Shown piece by piece: positions 1-10,239 of a stretch of DNA of 64,000 nt. How positions within the stretch are numbered: the stretch's first letter is position 1; each line of letters starts with the position of its first letter. Origin of the DNA: Limanda limanda. Taxonomy: Eukaryota > Chordata > Actinopteri > Pleuronectiformes > Pleuronectidae. The DNA lies in contig NW_026870491.1 of NCBI RefSeq assembly GCF_963576545.1, forward strand, positions 62,001 to 126,000, in the 5' to 3' direction. Both the position numbers and the translations under genes were made by a program. The notes under the pieces were generated by a model. That model was not told the origin of the DNA. It searched no databases and saw only the letters and a program-made list of their open reading frames with translations.

Positions 1-951
1 ATTCTTGAATAACTTTTTTTGTGAAGGTCGGAGAGACTTGGAAAGTGGTTGCATCTGGACTAATTTGGGTCCTGCGGATCGATTGGTACCATCCCCGAGC
101 TTGTACGACCTTCGGAAGAGGTCGACCGACGAAATTCCCCCAAATCTGAGGAGATATTCTTGAATAACTTTTTTTGTGAAGGTCGGAGAGACTTGCAAGT
201 AGGCTCTACCCCCACTAAATGGGGTTGCGCGCATCGATCGGTACCATCCTTGAGCTTCTCCGACTTTCGGAAGGGTTAGGGTTAGGGTTAGGGATGAAAG
301 CACATAGGAGAAAGAGATATTCTTGAATAACTTTTTTTGTGAAGGTCGGAGAGACTTGGAAAGTGGTTGCATCTGGACTAATTTGGGTCCTGCGGATCGA
401 TTGGTACCATCCCCGAGCTTGTACGACCTTCGGAAGAGGTCGACCGACGAAATTCCCCCAAATCTGAGGAGATATTCTTGAATAACTTTTTTTTTGAAGG
501 TCGGAGAGACTTGCAAGTAGGCTCTACCCCCACTAAATGGGGTTGCGCACATCGATCGGTACCATCCTTGAGCTTCTCCGACTTTCGGAAGGGTTAGGGT
601 TAGGGTTAGGGATGAAAGCACATAGGAGAAAGAGATATTCTTGAATAACTTTTTTTGTGAAGGTCGGAGAGACTTGGAAAGTGGTTGCATCTGGACTAAT
701 TTGGGTCCTGCGGATCGATTGGTACCATCCCCGAGCTTGTACGACCTTCGGAAGAGGTCGACCGACGAAATTCCCCCAAATCTGAGGAGATATTCTTGAA
801 TAACTTTTTTTTTGAAGGTCGGAGAGACTTGCAAGTAGGCTCTACCCCCACTAAATGGGGTTGCGCGCATCGATCGGTACCATCCTTGAGCTTCTCCGAC
901 TTTCGGAAGGGTTAGGGTTAGGGTTAGGGATGAAAGCACATAGGAGAAAGA
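1..951 (+). repeat. Phrase fragment B-A-B-A-B-A at the left edge
   Basis: The window opens inside a B monomer, 3 bases after its expected start, then runs A, B, A, B, A. The last two A units carry the T9 tract; the middle A also has the GCAC variant. This is the usual ending of an n = 3 phrase, so the real phrase starts outside the window. Confidence 0.9.
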
Positions 952-1114
952 GATATTCTTGAATAACTTTTTTTGTGAAGGTCGGAGAGACTTGCAAGTA
1001 GGCTCTACCCCCACTAAATGGGGTAGCGCGCATCCATCGGTACCATCCTTGAGCTTCTCCGACTTTCGGAAGGGTTAGGGTTAGGGTTAGGGATGAAAGC
1101 ACATAGGAGAAAGA

Positions 1115-1269
1115 GATATTCTTGAATAACTTTTTTTGTGAAGGTCGGAGAGACTTGGAAAGTGGTTGCATCTGGACTAATTTGGGTCCTGCGGATCGAT
1201 TGGTACCATCCCCGAGCTTGTACGACCTTCGGAAGAGGTCGACCGACGAAATTCCCCCAAATCTGAGGA
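1115..1269 (+). repeat. Monomer B, representative unit (155 bp)
   Basis: B shares bases 1-43 with A exactly, and bases 44-80 align without gaps at a little over half identity. Bases 81-123 differ at only about eight positions. After base 123 the sequences are unrelated: where A has the TTAGGG tract, B has a 32-base tail containing GTCGAC within the palindrome GGTCGACC. B has 9 CpG dinucleotides and no telomeric hexamer. A short inverted repeat (GGAC and GTCC around an 8-base loop) lies at 60-75. Recurrent subtypes are CTTGAAAAG for CTTGGAAAG and CTGCAG for CTGCGG, the latter creating a PstI site. B never occurs next to another B in this window. Confidence 0.95.
1174..1189 (+). other. Short inverted repeat in monomer B, representative
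   Basis: GGAC and GTCC flank the 8-base loop TAATTTGG at monomer position 60-75. It ends at the same monomer position as the A hairpin although the arm sequences differ. Four base pairs is weak, so chance is a fair explanation. Confidence 0.3.
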
Positions 1270-2188
1270 GATATTCTTGAATAACTTTTTTTGTGAAGGT
1301 CGGAGAGACTTGCAAGTAGGCTCTACCCCCACTAAATGGGGTTGCGCGCATCGATCGGTACCATCCTTGAGCTTCTCCGACTTTCGGAAGGGTTAGGGTT
1401 AGGGTTAGGGATGAAAGCACATAGGAGAAAGAGATATTCTTGAATAACTTTTTTTGTGAAGGTCGGAGAGACTTGGAAAGTGGTTGCATCTGGACTAATT
1501 TGGGTCCTGCGGATCGATTGGTACCATCCCCGAGCTTGTACGACCTTCGGAAGAGGTCGACCGACGAAATTCCCCCAAATCTGAGGAGATATTCTTGAAT
1601 AACTTTTTTTTTGAAGGTCGGAGAGACTTGCAAGTAGGCTCTACCCCCACTAAATGGGGTTGCGCACATCGATCGGTACCATCCTTGAGCTTCTCCGACT
1701 TTCGGAAGGGTTAGGGTTAGGGTTAGGGATGAAAGCACATAGGAGAAAGAGATATTCTTGAATAACTTTTTTTGTGAAGGTCGGAGAGACTTGGAAAGTG
1801 GTTGCATCTGGACTAATTTGGGTCCTGCGGATCGATTGGTACCATCCCCGAGCTTGTACGACCTTCGGAAGAGGTCGACCGACGAAATTCCCCCAAATCT
1901 GAGGAGATATTCTTGAATAACTTTTTTTTTGAAGGTCGGAGAGACTTGCAAGTAGGCTCTACCCCCACTAAATGGGGTTGCGCGCATCGATCGGTACCAT
2001 CCTTGAGCTTCTCCGACTTTCGGAAGGGTTAGGGTTAGGGTTAGGGATGAAAGCACATAGGAGAAAGAGATATTCTTGAATAACTTTTTTTGTGAAGGTC
2101 GGAGAGACTTGCAAGTAGGCTGTACCCCCACTAAATGGGGTAGCGCGCATCCATCGGTACCATCCTTGAGCTTCTCCGACTTTCGGAA

Positions 2189-2203
2189 GGGTTAGGGTTA
2201 GGG
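2189..2203 (+). other. Telomeric tract with one hexamer lost (three G-tracts)
   Basis: Only two TTAGGG hexamers follow GGG here, making this A 157 bp. Three G3 tracts cannot form the usual intramolecular four-tract quadruplex. The loss is shared with 17,543-17,557. Confidence 0.93.
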
Positions 2204-3179
2204 ATGAAAGCACATAGGAGAAAGAGATATTCTTGAATAACTTTTTTTGTGAAGGTCGGAGAGACTTGGAAAGTGGTTGCATCTGGACTAATTTGGGTCC
2301 TGCGGATCGATTGGTACCATCCCCGAGCTTGTACGACCTTCGGAAGAGGTCGACCGACGAAATTCCCCCAAATCTGAGGAGATATTCTTGAATAACTTTT
2401 TTTGTGAAGGTCGGAGAGACTTGCAAGTAGGCTCTACCCCCACTAAATGGGGTTGCGCGCATCGATCGGTACCATCCTTGAGCTTCTCCGACTTTCGGAA
2501 GGGTTAGGGTTAGGGTTAGGGATGAAAGCACATAGGAGAAAGAGATATTCTTGAATAACTTTTTTTGTGAAGGTCGGAGAGACTTGGAAAGTGGTTGCAT
2601 CTGGACTAATTTGGGTCCTGCGGATCGATTGGTACCATCCCCGAGCTTGTACGACCTTCGGAAGAGGTCGACCGACGAAATTCCCCCAAATCTGAGGAGA
2701 TATTCTTGAATAACTTTTTTTTTGAAGGTCGGAGAGACTTGCAAGTAGGCTCTACCCCCACTAAATGGGGTTGCGCACATCGATCGGTACCATCCTTGAG
2801 CTTCTCCGACTTTCGGAAGGGTTAGGGTTAGGGTTAGGGATGAAAGCACATAGGAGAAAGAGATATTCTTGAATAACTTTTTTTGTGAAGGTCGGAGAGA
2901 CTTGGAAAGTGGTTGCATCTGGACTAATTTGGGTCCTGCGGATCGATTGGTACCATCCCCGAGCTTGTACGACCTTCGGAAGAGGTCGACCGACGAAATT
3001 CCCCCAAATCTGAGGAGATATTCTTGAATAACTTTTTTTTTGAAGGTCGGAGAGACTTGCAAGTAGGCTCTACCCCCACTAAATGGGGTTGCGCGCATCG
3101 ATCGGTACCATCCTTGAGCTTCTCCGACTTTCGGAAGGGTTAGGGTTAGGGTTAGGGATGAAAGCACATAGGAGAAAGA

Positions 3180-6100
3180 GATATTCTTGAATAACTTTTT
3201 TTGTGAAGGTCGGAGAGACTTGCAAGTAGGCTCTACCCCCACTAAATGGGGTAGCGCGCATCCATCGGTACCATCCTTGAGCTTCTCCGACTTTCGGAAG
3301 GGTTAGGGTTAGGGTTAGGGATGAAAGCACATAGGAGAAAGAGATATTCTTGAATAACTTTTTTTGTGAAGGTCGGAGAGACTTGAAAAGTGGTTGCATC
3401 TGGACTAATTTGGGTCCTGCGGATCGATTGGTACCATCCCCGAGCTTGTACGACCTTCGGAAGAGGTCGACCGACGAAATTCCCCCAAATCTGAGGAGAT
3501 ATTCTTGAATAACTTTTTTTGTGAAGGTCGGAGAGACTCTCAAGTAGGCTCTACCCCCACTAAATGGGGTTGCGCGCATCGATCGGTACCATCCTTGAGC
3601 TTCTCCGACTTTCGGAAGGGTTAGGGTTAGGGTTAGGGATGAAAGCACATAGGAGAAAGAGATATTCTTGAATAACTTTTTTTGTGAAGGTCGGAGAGAC
3701 TTGCAAGTAGGCTCTACCCCCACTAAATGGGGTAGCGCGCATCGATCGGTACCATCCTTGAGCTTCTCCGACTTTCGGAAGGGTTAGGGTTAGGGTTAGG
3801 GATGAAAGCACATAGGAGAAAGAGATATTCTTGAATAACTTTTTTTGTGAAGGTCGGAGAGACTTGAAAAGTGGTTGCATCTGGACTAATTTGGGTCCTG
3901 CGGATCGATTGGTACCATCCCCGAGCTTGTACGACCTTCGGAAGAGGTCGACCGACGAAATTCCCCCAAATCTGAGGAGATATTCTTGAATAACTTTTTT
4001 TGTGAAGGTCGGAGAGACTCTCAAGTAGGCTCTACCCCCACTAAATGGGGTTGCGCGCATCGATCGGTACCATCCTTGAGCTTCTCCGACTTTCGGAAGG
4101 GTTAGGGTTAGGGTTAGGGATGAAAGCACATAGGAGAAAGAGATATTCTTGAATAACTTTTTTTGTGAAGGTCGGAGAGACTTGGAAAGTGGTTGCATCT
4201 GGACTAATTTGGGTCCTGCGGATCGATTGGTACCATCCCCGAGCTTGTACGACCTTCGGAAGAGGTCGACCGACGAAATTCCCCCAAATCTGAGGAGATA
4301 TTCTTGAATAACTTTTTTTTTGAAGGTCGGAGAGACTTGCAAGTAGGCTCTACCCCCACTAAATGGGGTTGCGCGCATCGATCGGTACCATCCTTGAGCT
4401 TCTCCGACTTTCGGAAGGGTTAGGGTTAGGGTTAGGGATGAAAGCACATAGGAGAAAGAGATATTCTTGAATAACTTTTTTTGTGAAGGTCGGAAAGACT
4501 TGCAAGTAGGCTCTACCCCCACTAAATGGGGTAGCGCGCATCGATCGGTACCATCCTTGAGCTTCTCCGACTTTCGGAAGGGTTAGGGTTAGGGTTAGGG
4601 ATGAAAGCACATAGGAGAAAGAGATATTCTTGAATAACTTTTTTTGTGAAGGTCGGAGAGACTTGGAAAGTGGTTGCATCTGGACTAATTTGGGTCCTGC
4701 AGATCGATTGGTACCATCCCCGAGCTTGTACGACCTTCGGAAGAGGTCGACCGACGAAATTCCCCCAAATCTGAGGAGATATTCTTGAATAACTTTTTTT
4801 GTGAAGGTCGGAGAGACTTGCAAGTAGGCTCTACCCCCACTAAATGGGGTAGCGCGCATCGATCGGTACCATCCTTGAGCTTCTCCGACTTTCGGAAGGG
4901 TTAGGGTTAGGGTTAGGGATGAAAGCACATAGGAGAAAGAGATATTCTTGAATAACTTTTTTTGTGAAGGTCGGAGAGACTTGCAAGTAGGCTCTACCCC
5001 CACTAAATGGGGTAGCGCGCATCGATCGGTACCATCCTTGAGCTTCTCCGACTTTCGGAAGGGTTAGGGTTAGGGTTAGGGATGAAAGCACATAGGAGAA
5101 AGAGATATTCTTGAATAACTTTTTTTGTGAAGGTCGGAGAGACTTGAAAAGTGGTTGCATCTGGACTAATTTGGGTCCTGCGGATCGATTGGTACCATCC
5201 CCGAGCTTGTACGACCTTCGGAAGAGGTCGACCGACGAAATTCCCCCAAATCTGAGGAGATATTCTTGAATAACTTTTTTTGTGAAGGTCGGAGAGACTC
5301 TCAAGTAGGCTCTACCCCCACTAAATGGGGTTGCGCGCATCGATCGGTACCATCCTTGAGCTTCTCCGAGTTTCGGAAGGGTTAGGGTTAGGGTTAGGGA
5401 TGAAAGCACATAGGAGAAAGAGATATTCTTGAATAACTTTTTTTGTGAAGGTCGGAGAGACTTGGAAAGTGGTTGCATCTGGACTAATTTGGGTCCTGCG
5501 GATCGATTGGTACCATCCCCGAGCTTGTACGACCTTCGGAAGAGGTCGACCGACGAAATTCCCCCAAATCTGAGGAGATATTCTTGAATAACTTTTTTTT
5601 TGAAGGTCGGAGAGACTTGCAAGTAGGCTCTACCCCCACTAAATGGGGTTGCGCACATCGATCGGTACCATCCTTGAGCTTCTCCGACTTTCGGAAGGGT
5701 TAGGGTTAGGGTTAGGGATGAAAGCACATAGGAGAAAGAGATATTCTTGAATAACTTTTTTTGTGAAGGTCGGAGAGACTTGGAAAGTGGTTGCATCTGG
5801 ACTAATTTGGGTCCTGCGGATCGATTGGTACCATCCCCGAGCTTGTACGACCTTCGGAAGAGGTCGACCGACGAAATTCCCCCAAATCTGAGGAGATATT
5901 CTTGAATAACTTTTTTTTTGAAGGTCGGAGAGACTTGCAAGTAGGCTCTACCCCCACTAAATGGGGTTGCGCGCATCGATCGGTACCATCCTTGAGCTTC
6001 TCCGACTTTCGGAAGGGTTAGGGTTAGGGTTAGGGATGAAAGCACATAGGAGAAAGAGATATTCTTGAATAACTTTTTTTGTGAAGGTCGGAGAGACTTG

Positions 6101-7818
6101 CAAGTAGGCTCTACCCCCACTAAATGGGGTAGCGCGCATCCATCGGTACCATCCTTGAGCTTCTCCGACTTTCGGAAGGGTTAGGGTTAGGGTTAGGGAT
6201 GAAAGCACATAGGAGAAAGAGATATTCTTGAATAACTTTTTTTGTGAAGGTCGGAGAGACTTGGAAAGTGGTTGCATCTGGACTAATTTGGGTCCTGCGG
6301 ATCGATTGGTACCATCCCCGAGCTTGTACGACCTTCGGAAGAGGTCGACCGACGAAATTCCCCCAAATCTGAGGAGATATTCTTGAATAACTTTTTTTGT
6401 GAAGGTCGGAGAGACTTGCAAGTAGGCTCTACCCCCACTAAATGGGGTTGCGCGCATCGATCGGTACCATCCTTGAGCTTCTCCGACTTTCGGAAGGGTT
6501 AGGGTTAGGGTTAGGGATGAAAGCACATAGGAGAAAGAGATATTCTTGAATAACTTTTTTTGTGAAGGTCGGAGAGACTTGGAAAGTGGTTGCATCTGGA
6601 CTAATTTGGGTCCTGCGGATCGATTGGTACCATCCCCGAGCTTGTACGACCTTCGGAAGAGGTCGACCGACGAAATTCCCCCAAATCTGAGGAGATATTC
6701 TTGAATAACTTTTTTTTTGAAGGTCGGAGAGACTTGCAAGTAGGCTCTACCCCCACTAAATGGGGTTGCGCGCATCGATCGGTACCATCCTTGAGCTTCT
6801 CCGACTTTCGGAAGGGTTAGGGTTAGGGTTAGGGATGAAAGCACATAGGAGAAAGAGATATTCTTGAATAACTTTTTTTGTGAAGGTCGGAAAGACTTGC
6901 AAGTAGGCTCTACCCCCACTAAATGGGGTAGCGCGCATCGATCGGTACCATCCTTGAGCTTCTCCGACTTTCGGAAGGGTTAGGGTTAGGGTTAGGGATG
7001 AAAGCACATAGGAGAAAGAGATATTCTTGAATAACTTTTTTTGTGAAGGTCGGAGAGACTTGGAAAGTGGTTGCATCTGGACTAATTTGGGTCCTGCAGA
7101 TCGATTGGTACCATCCCCGAGCTTGTACGACCTTCGGAAGAGGTCGACCGACGAAATTCCCCCAAATCTGAGGAGATATTCTTGAATAACTTTTTTTGTG
7201 AAGGTCGGAGAGACTTGCAAGTAGGCTCTACCCCCACTAAATGGGGTAGCGCGCATCGATCGGTACCATCCTTGAGCTTCTCCGACTTTCGGAAGGGTTA
7301 GGGTTAGGGTTAGGGATGAAAGCACATAGGAGAAAGAGATATTCTTGAATAACTTTTTTTGTGAAGGTCGGAGAGACTTGCAAGTAGGCTCTACCCCCAC
7401 TAAATGGGGTAGCGCGCATCGATCGGTACCATCCTTGAGCTTCTCCGACTTTCGGAAGGGTTAGGGTTAGGGTTAGGGATGAAAGCACATAGGAGAAAGA
7501 GATATTCTTGAATAACTTTTTTTGTGAAGGTCGGAGAGACTTGAAAAGTGGTTGCATCTGGACTAATTTGGGTCCTGCGGATCGATTGGTACCATCCCCG
7601 AGCTTGTACGACCTTCGGAAGAGGTCGACCGACGAAATTCCCCCAAATCTGAGGAGATATTCTTGAATAACTTTTTTTGTGAAGGTCGGAGAGACTCTCA
7701 AGTAGGCTCTACCCCCACTAAATGGGGTTGCGCGCATCGATCGGTACCATCCTTGAGCTTCTCCGAGTTTCGGAAGGGTTAGGGTTAGGGTTAGGGATGA
7801 AAGCACATAGGAGAAAGA
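3180..7818 (+). repeat. Short mixed phrases with linked B(GAAAAG)-A(CTCTCAAG) cassettes, copy 1
   Basis: Eighteen A and eleven B are arranged as phrases of n = 1, 2, 1, 3, 2, 1, 1. Four times a B reading CTTGAAAAG is followed by an A reading CTCTCAAG, near 3,537, 4,018, 5,299 and 7,695. Two of these A units also read CCGAGTTT (near 5,369 and 7,767), a further linked variant. The block is repeated exactly in layout at 18,534-23,172. Confidence 0.88.
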
Positions 7819-9640
7819 GATATTCTTGAATAACTTTTTTTGTGAAGGTCGGAGAGACTTGCAAGTAGGCTTTACCCCCACTAAATGGGGTAGCGCGCAT
7901 CGATCAGTACCATCCTTGAGCTTCTCCGACTTTCGGAAGGGTTAGGGTTAGGGTTAGGGATGAAAGCACATAGGAGAAAGAGATATTCTTGAATAACTTT
8001 TTTTGTGAAGGTCGGAGAGACTTGCAAGTAGGCTCTACCCCCACTAAATGGGGTAGTGCGCATCGATCGGTACCATCCTTGAGCTTCTCCGACTTTCGGA
8101 AGGGTTAGGGTTAGGGTTAGGGATGAAAGCACATAGGAGAAAGAGATATTCTTGAATAACTTTTTTTGTGAAGGTCGGAGAGACTTGCAAGTAGGCTCTA
8201 CCCCCACTAAATGGGGTAGCGCGCATCGATCGGTACCATCCTTGAGCTTCTCCGACTTTCGGTAGGGTTAGGGTTAGGGTTAGGGATGAAAGCACATAGG
8301 AGAAAGAGATATTCTTGAATAACTTTTTTTGTGAAGGTCGGAGAGACTTGGAAAGTGGTTGCATCTGGACTAATTTGGGTCCTGCGGATCGATTGGTACC
8401 ATCCCCGAGCTTGTACGACCTTCGGAAGAGGTCGACCGACGAAATTCCCCCAAATCTGAGGAGATATTCTTGAATAACTTTTTTTGTGAAGGTCGGAGAG
8501 ACTTGCAAGTAGGCTCTACCCCCACTAAATGGGGTTGCGCGCATCGATCGGTACCATCCTTGAGCTTCTCCGACTTTCGGAAGGGTTAGGGTTAGGGTTA
8601 GGGATGAAAGCACATAGGAGAAAGAGATATTCTTGAATAACTTTTTTTGTGAAGGTCGGAGAGACTTGCAAGTAGGCTCTACCCCCACTAAATGGGGTAG
8701 CGCGCATCGATCGGTACCATCCTTGAGCTTCTCCGACTTTCGGAAGGGTTAGGGTTAGGGTTAGGGATGAAAGCACATAGGAGAAAGAGATATTCTTGAA
8801 TAACTTTTTTTGTGAAGGTCGGAGAGACTTGGAAAGTGGTTGCATCTGGACTAATTTGGGTCCTGCAGATCGATTGGTACCATCCCCGAGCTTGTACGAC
8901 CTTCGGAAGAGGTCGACCGACGAAATTCCCCCAAATCTGAGGAGATATTCTTGAATAACTTTTTTTGTGAAGGTCGGAGAGACTTGCAAGTAGGCTCTAC
9001 CCCCACTAAATGGGGTTGCGCGCATCGATCGGTACCATCCTTGAGCTTCTCCGACTTTCGGAAGGGTTAGGGTTAGGGTTAGGGATGAAAGCACATAGGA
9101 GAAAGAGATATTCTTGAATAACTTTTTTTGTGAAGGTCGGAGAGACTTGCAAGTAGGCTCTACCCCCACTAAATGGGGTAGCGCGCATCGATCGGTACCA
9201 TCTTTGAGCTTCTCCGACTTTCGGAAGGGTTAGGGTTAGGGTTAGGGATGAAAGCACATAGGAGAAAGAGATATACTTGAATAACTTTTTTTGTGAAGGT
9301 CGGAGAGACTTGGAAAGTGGTTGCATCTGGACTAATTTGGGTCCTGCGGATCGATTGGTACCATCCCCGAGCTTGTACGACCTTTGGAAGAGGTCGACCG
9401 ACGAAATTCCCCAAAATCTGAGGAGATATTCTTGAATAACTTTTTTTGTGAAGGTCGGAGAGACTTGCAAGTAGGCTCTACCCCCACTAAATGGGGTAGC
9501 GCGCATCGATCGGTACCATCCTTGAGCTTTTCCGACTTTCGGAAGGGTTAGGGTTAGGGTTAGGGATGAAAGCACATAGGAGAAAGAGATATTCTTGAAT
9601 AACTTTTTTTGTGAAGGTCGGAGAGACTTGCAAGTAGGCT

Positions 9641-9662
9641 CTACCCCCACTAAATGGGGTAG
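9641..9662 (+). other. Hairpin in monomer A, representative
   Basis: CTACCCC(C)A and TGGGGTAG form an 8-bp inverted repeat with one bulged C around a CTAAA loop. A units with TTGCG in place of TAGCG lose the outer three pairs and keep ACCCC/GGGGT-type pairing. The corresponding site in B has a different, shorter inverted repeat. Whether it folds in the cell as DNA or RNA is unknown. Confidence 0.5.
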
Positions 9663-9707
9663 CGCGCATCGATCGGTACCATCCTTGAGCTTCTCCGACT
9701 TTCGGAA

Positions 9708-9728
9708 GGGTTAGGGTTAGGGTTAGGG
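9708..9728 (+). repeat. Telomeric tract (GGGTTA)3GGG, representative
   Basis: GGG is followed by three TTAGGG hexamers, so four G3 tracts are separated by TTA loops. This is the shortest telomeric sequence able to fold into an intramolecular G-quadruplex. It also contains two overlapping TTAGGGTTA sites, the kind recognised by telomeric Myb-domain (TRF/Taz-type) proteins in species with this repeat. The same tract recurs at monomer position 121-141 of the A units, always G-rich on the + strand. Five A units have lost one hexamer and one has a TTT loop. If the array keeps the usual subtelomeric polarity, the chromosome end lies to the right (inference). Confidence 0.93.
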
Positions 9729-10239
9729 ATGAAAGCACATAGGAGAAAGAGATATTCTTGAATAACTTTTTTTGTGAAGGTCGGAGAGACTTGCAAGTAG
9801 GCTCTACCCCCACTAAATGGGGTAGCGCGCATCGATCGGTACCATCCTTGAGCTTCTCCGACTTTCGGAAGGGTTAGGGTTAGGGTTAGGGATGAAAGCA
9901 CATAGGAGAAAGAGATATTCTTGAATAACTTTTTTTGTGAAGGTCGGAGAGACTTGCAAGTAGGCTCTACCCCCACTAAATGGGGTAGCGCGCATCGATC
10001 GGTACCATCCTTGAGCTTCTCCGACTTTCGGAAGGGTTAGGGTTAGGGTTAGGGATGAAAGCACATAGGAGAAAGAGATATTCTTGAATAACTTTTTTTG
10101 TGAAGGTCGGAGAGACTTGCAAGTAGGCTCTACCCCCACTAAATGGGGTAGTGCGCATCGATCGGTACCATCCTTGAGCTTCTCCGACTTTCGGAAGGGT
10201 TAGGGTTAGGGTTAGGGATGAAAGCACATAGGAGAAAGA

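Larger units (their letters stand above)
1115..1432 (+). repeat. AB dimer, the 318-bp base period (one copy)
   Basis: One B plus the following A make 318 bp, the commonest period of the array. Because 318 is 3 x 106, a reading frame is kept from dimer to dimer, whereas an extra A (163 bp) shifts the frame by one. The number of dimers between AA doublets ranges from 0 to 10. A and B clearly share an ancestor, so the dimer looks like an old monomeric satellite that diverged and was then re-amplified in pairs (inference). Confidence 0.92.
952..3179 (+). repeat. Two n = 3 phrases (1,117 and 1,111 bp)
   Basis: There are eight A and six B. Each phrase runs A(TAGCG, ATCCATCGG)-B-A(TTGCG)-B-A(T9, GCAC)-B-A(T9). 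The second phrase is 6 bp shorter because its first A has only two TTAGGG hexamers. The phrase type recurs at 14,072-18,533 and 31,648-33,881. Confidence 0.9.
9588..9750 (+). repeat. Monomer A, representative unit (163 bp)
   Basis: This is a reference copy taken from a run of six A units. Layout by monomer position: 1-43 is a head shared with B, including a T7 tract at 17-23; 44-80 is A-specific and contains a hairpin at 54-75; 81-123 is closely related to B and holds ATCGAT and GGTACC; 121-141 is GGG followed by (TTAGGG)3; 142-163 is an A-specific purine-rich tail. GC is 77 of 163 bases and there are 7 CpG dinucleotides. Recurrent subtypes differ at base 24 (T7GT versus T9), after the GGGG of the hairpin (TAGCG versus TTGCG), in the following GCGC (versus GCAC), and at ATCGATCGG (versus ATCCATCGG). 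These subtypes occupy fixed places in the higher-order pattern. Confidence 0.95.
1..9988 (+). repeat. Segmental duplication, copy 1 (15,354-bp shift)
   Basis: This stretch reappears at 15,355-25,342. The order of all AA doublets is the same, as are rare markers: the 6-bp loss near 2,195, TGTACCCC near 2,122, GGTAGGG at 8,263, ATATAC at 9,275 and CTTTTCCG at 9,530. The first difference I find on the right is C at 9,989 against T at 25,343. The left limit is outside the window. I compared markers and stop-free frames by eye, so a few scattered differences may exist. Confidence 0.9.
7819..10239 (+). repeat. A-rich core block, copy 1
   Basis: Twelve A and three B. It includes a run of A units at the left, three n = 1 phrases, and then the start of the longest pure A run in the window (six A, anchors 9,487-10,302). 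Diagnostic variants are TAGTGCGC near 8,056 and 10,150, GGTAGGG at 8,263, CATCTTTGAG near 9,202 and CTTTTCCG at 9,530. The TAGTGCGC-A-B-A(TTGCG)-A order at the right end resembles the order at 8.0-8.7 kb, so a local duplication of about 2.1 kb is likely. Confidence 0.87.

Noticed and set aside
1115..1269. CENP-B box in monomer B (TTCGGAAGAGGTCGA)
   Set aside because: It matches the TTCG and the central A of the CENP-B box but not its CGGG part, so centromere identity is not supported.
1115..1269. Palindromes GGTCGACC, TGGTACCA and ATCGAT as regulatory sites
   Set aside because: They are short, common restriction-site palindromes with no supporting context; useful only as markers.
9708..9728. 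A real chromosome end (terminal telomere) inside the window
   Set aside because: Only three hexamers occur per unit and they are always followed by the A tail; no long uninterrupted telomeric run exists.
9588..9750. Pol III gene (SINE or tRNA-like) with the T7 tract as terminator
   Set aside because: I find no convincing A box or B box; the GGATCGATTGG of B and the head motif do not fit the B-box pattern.
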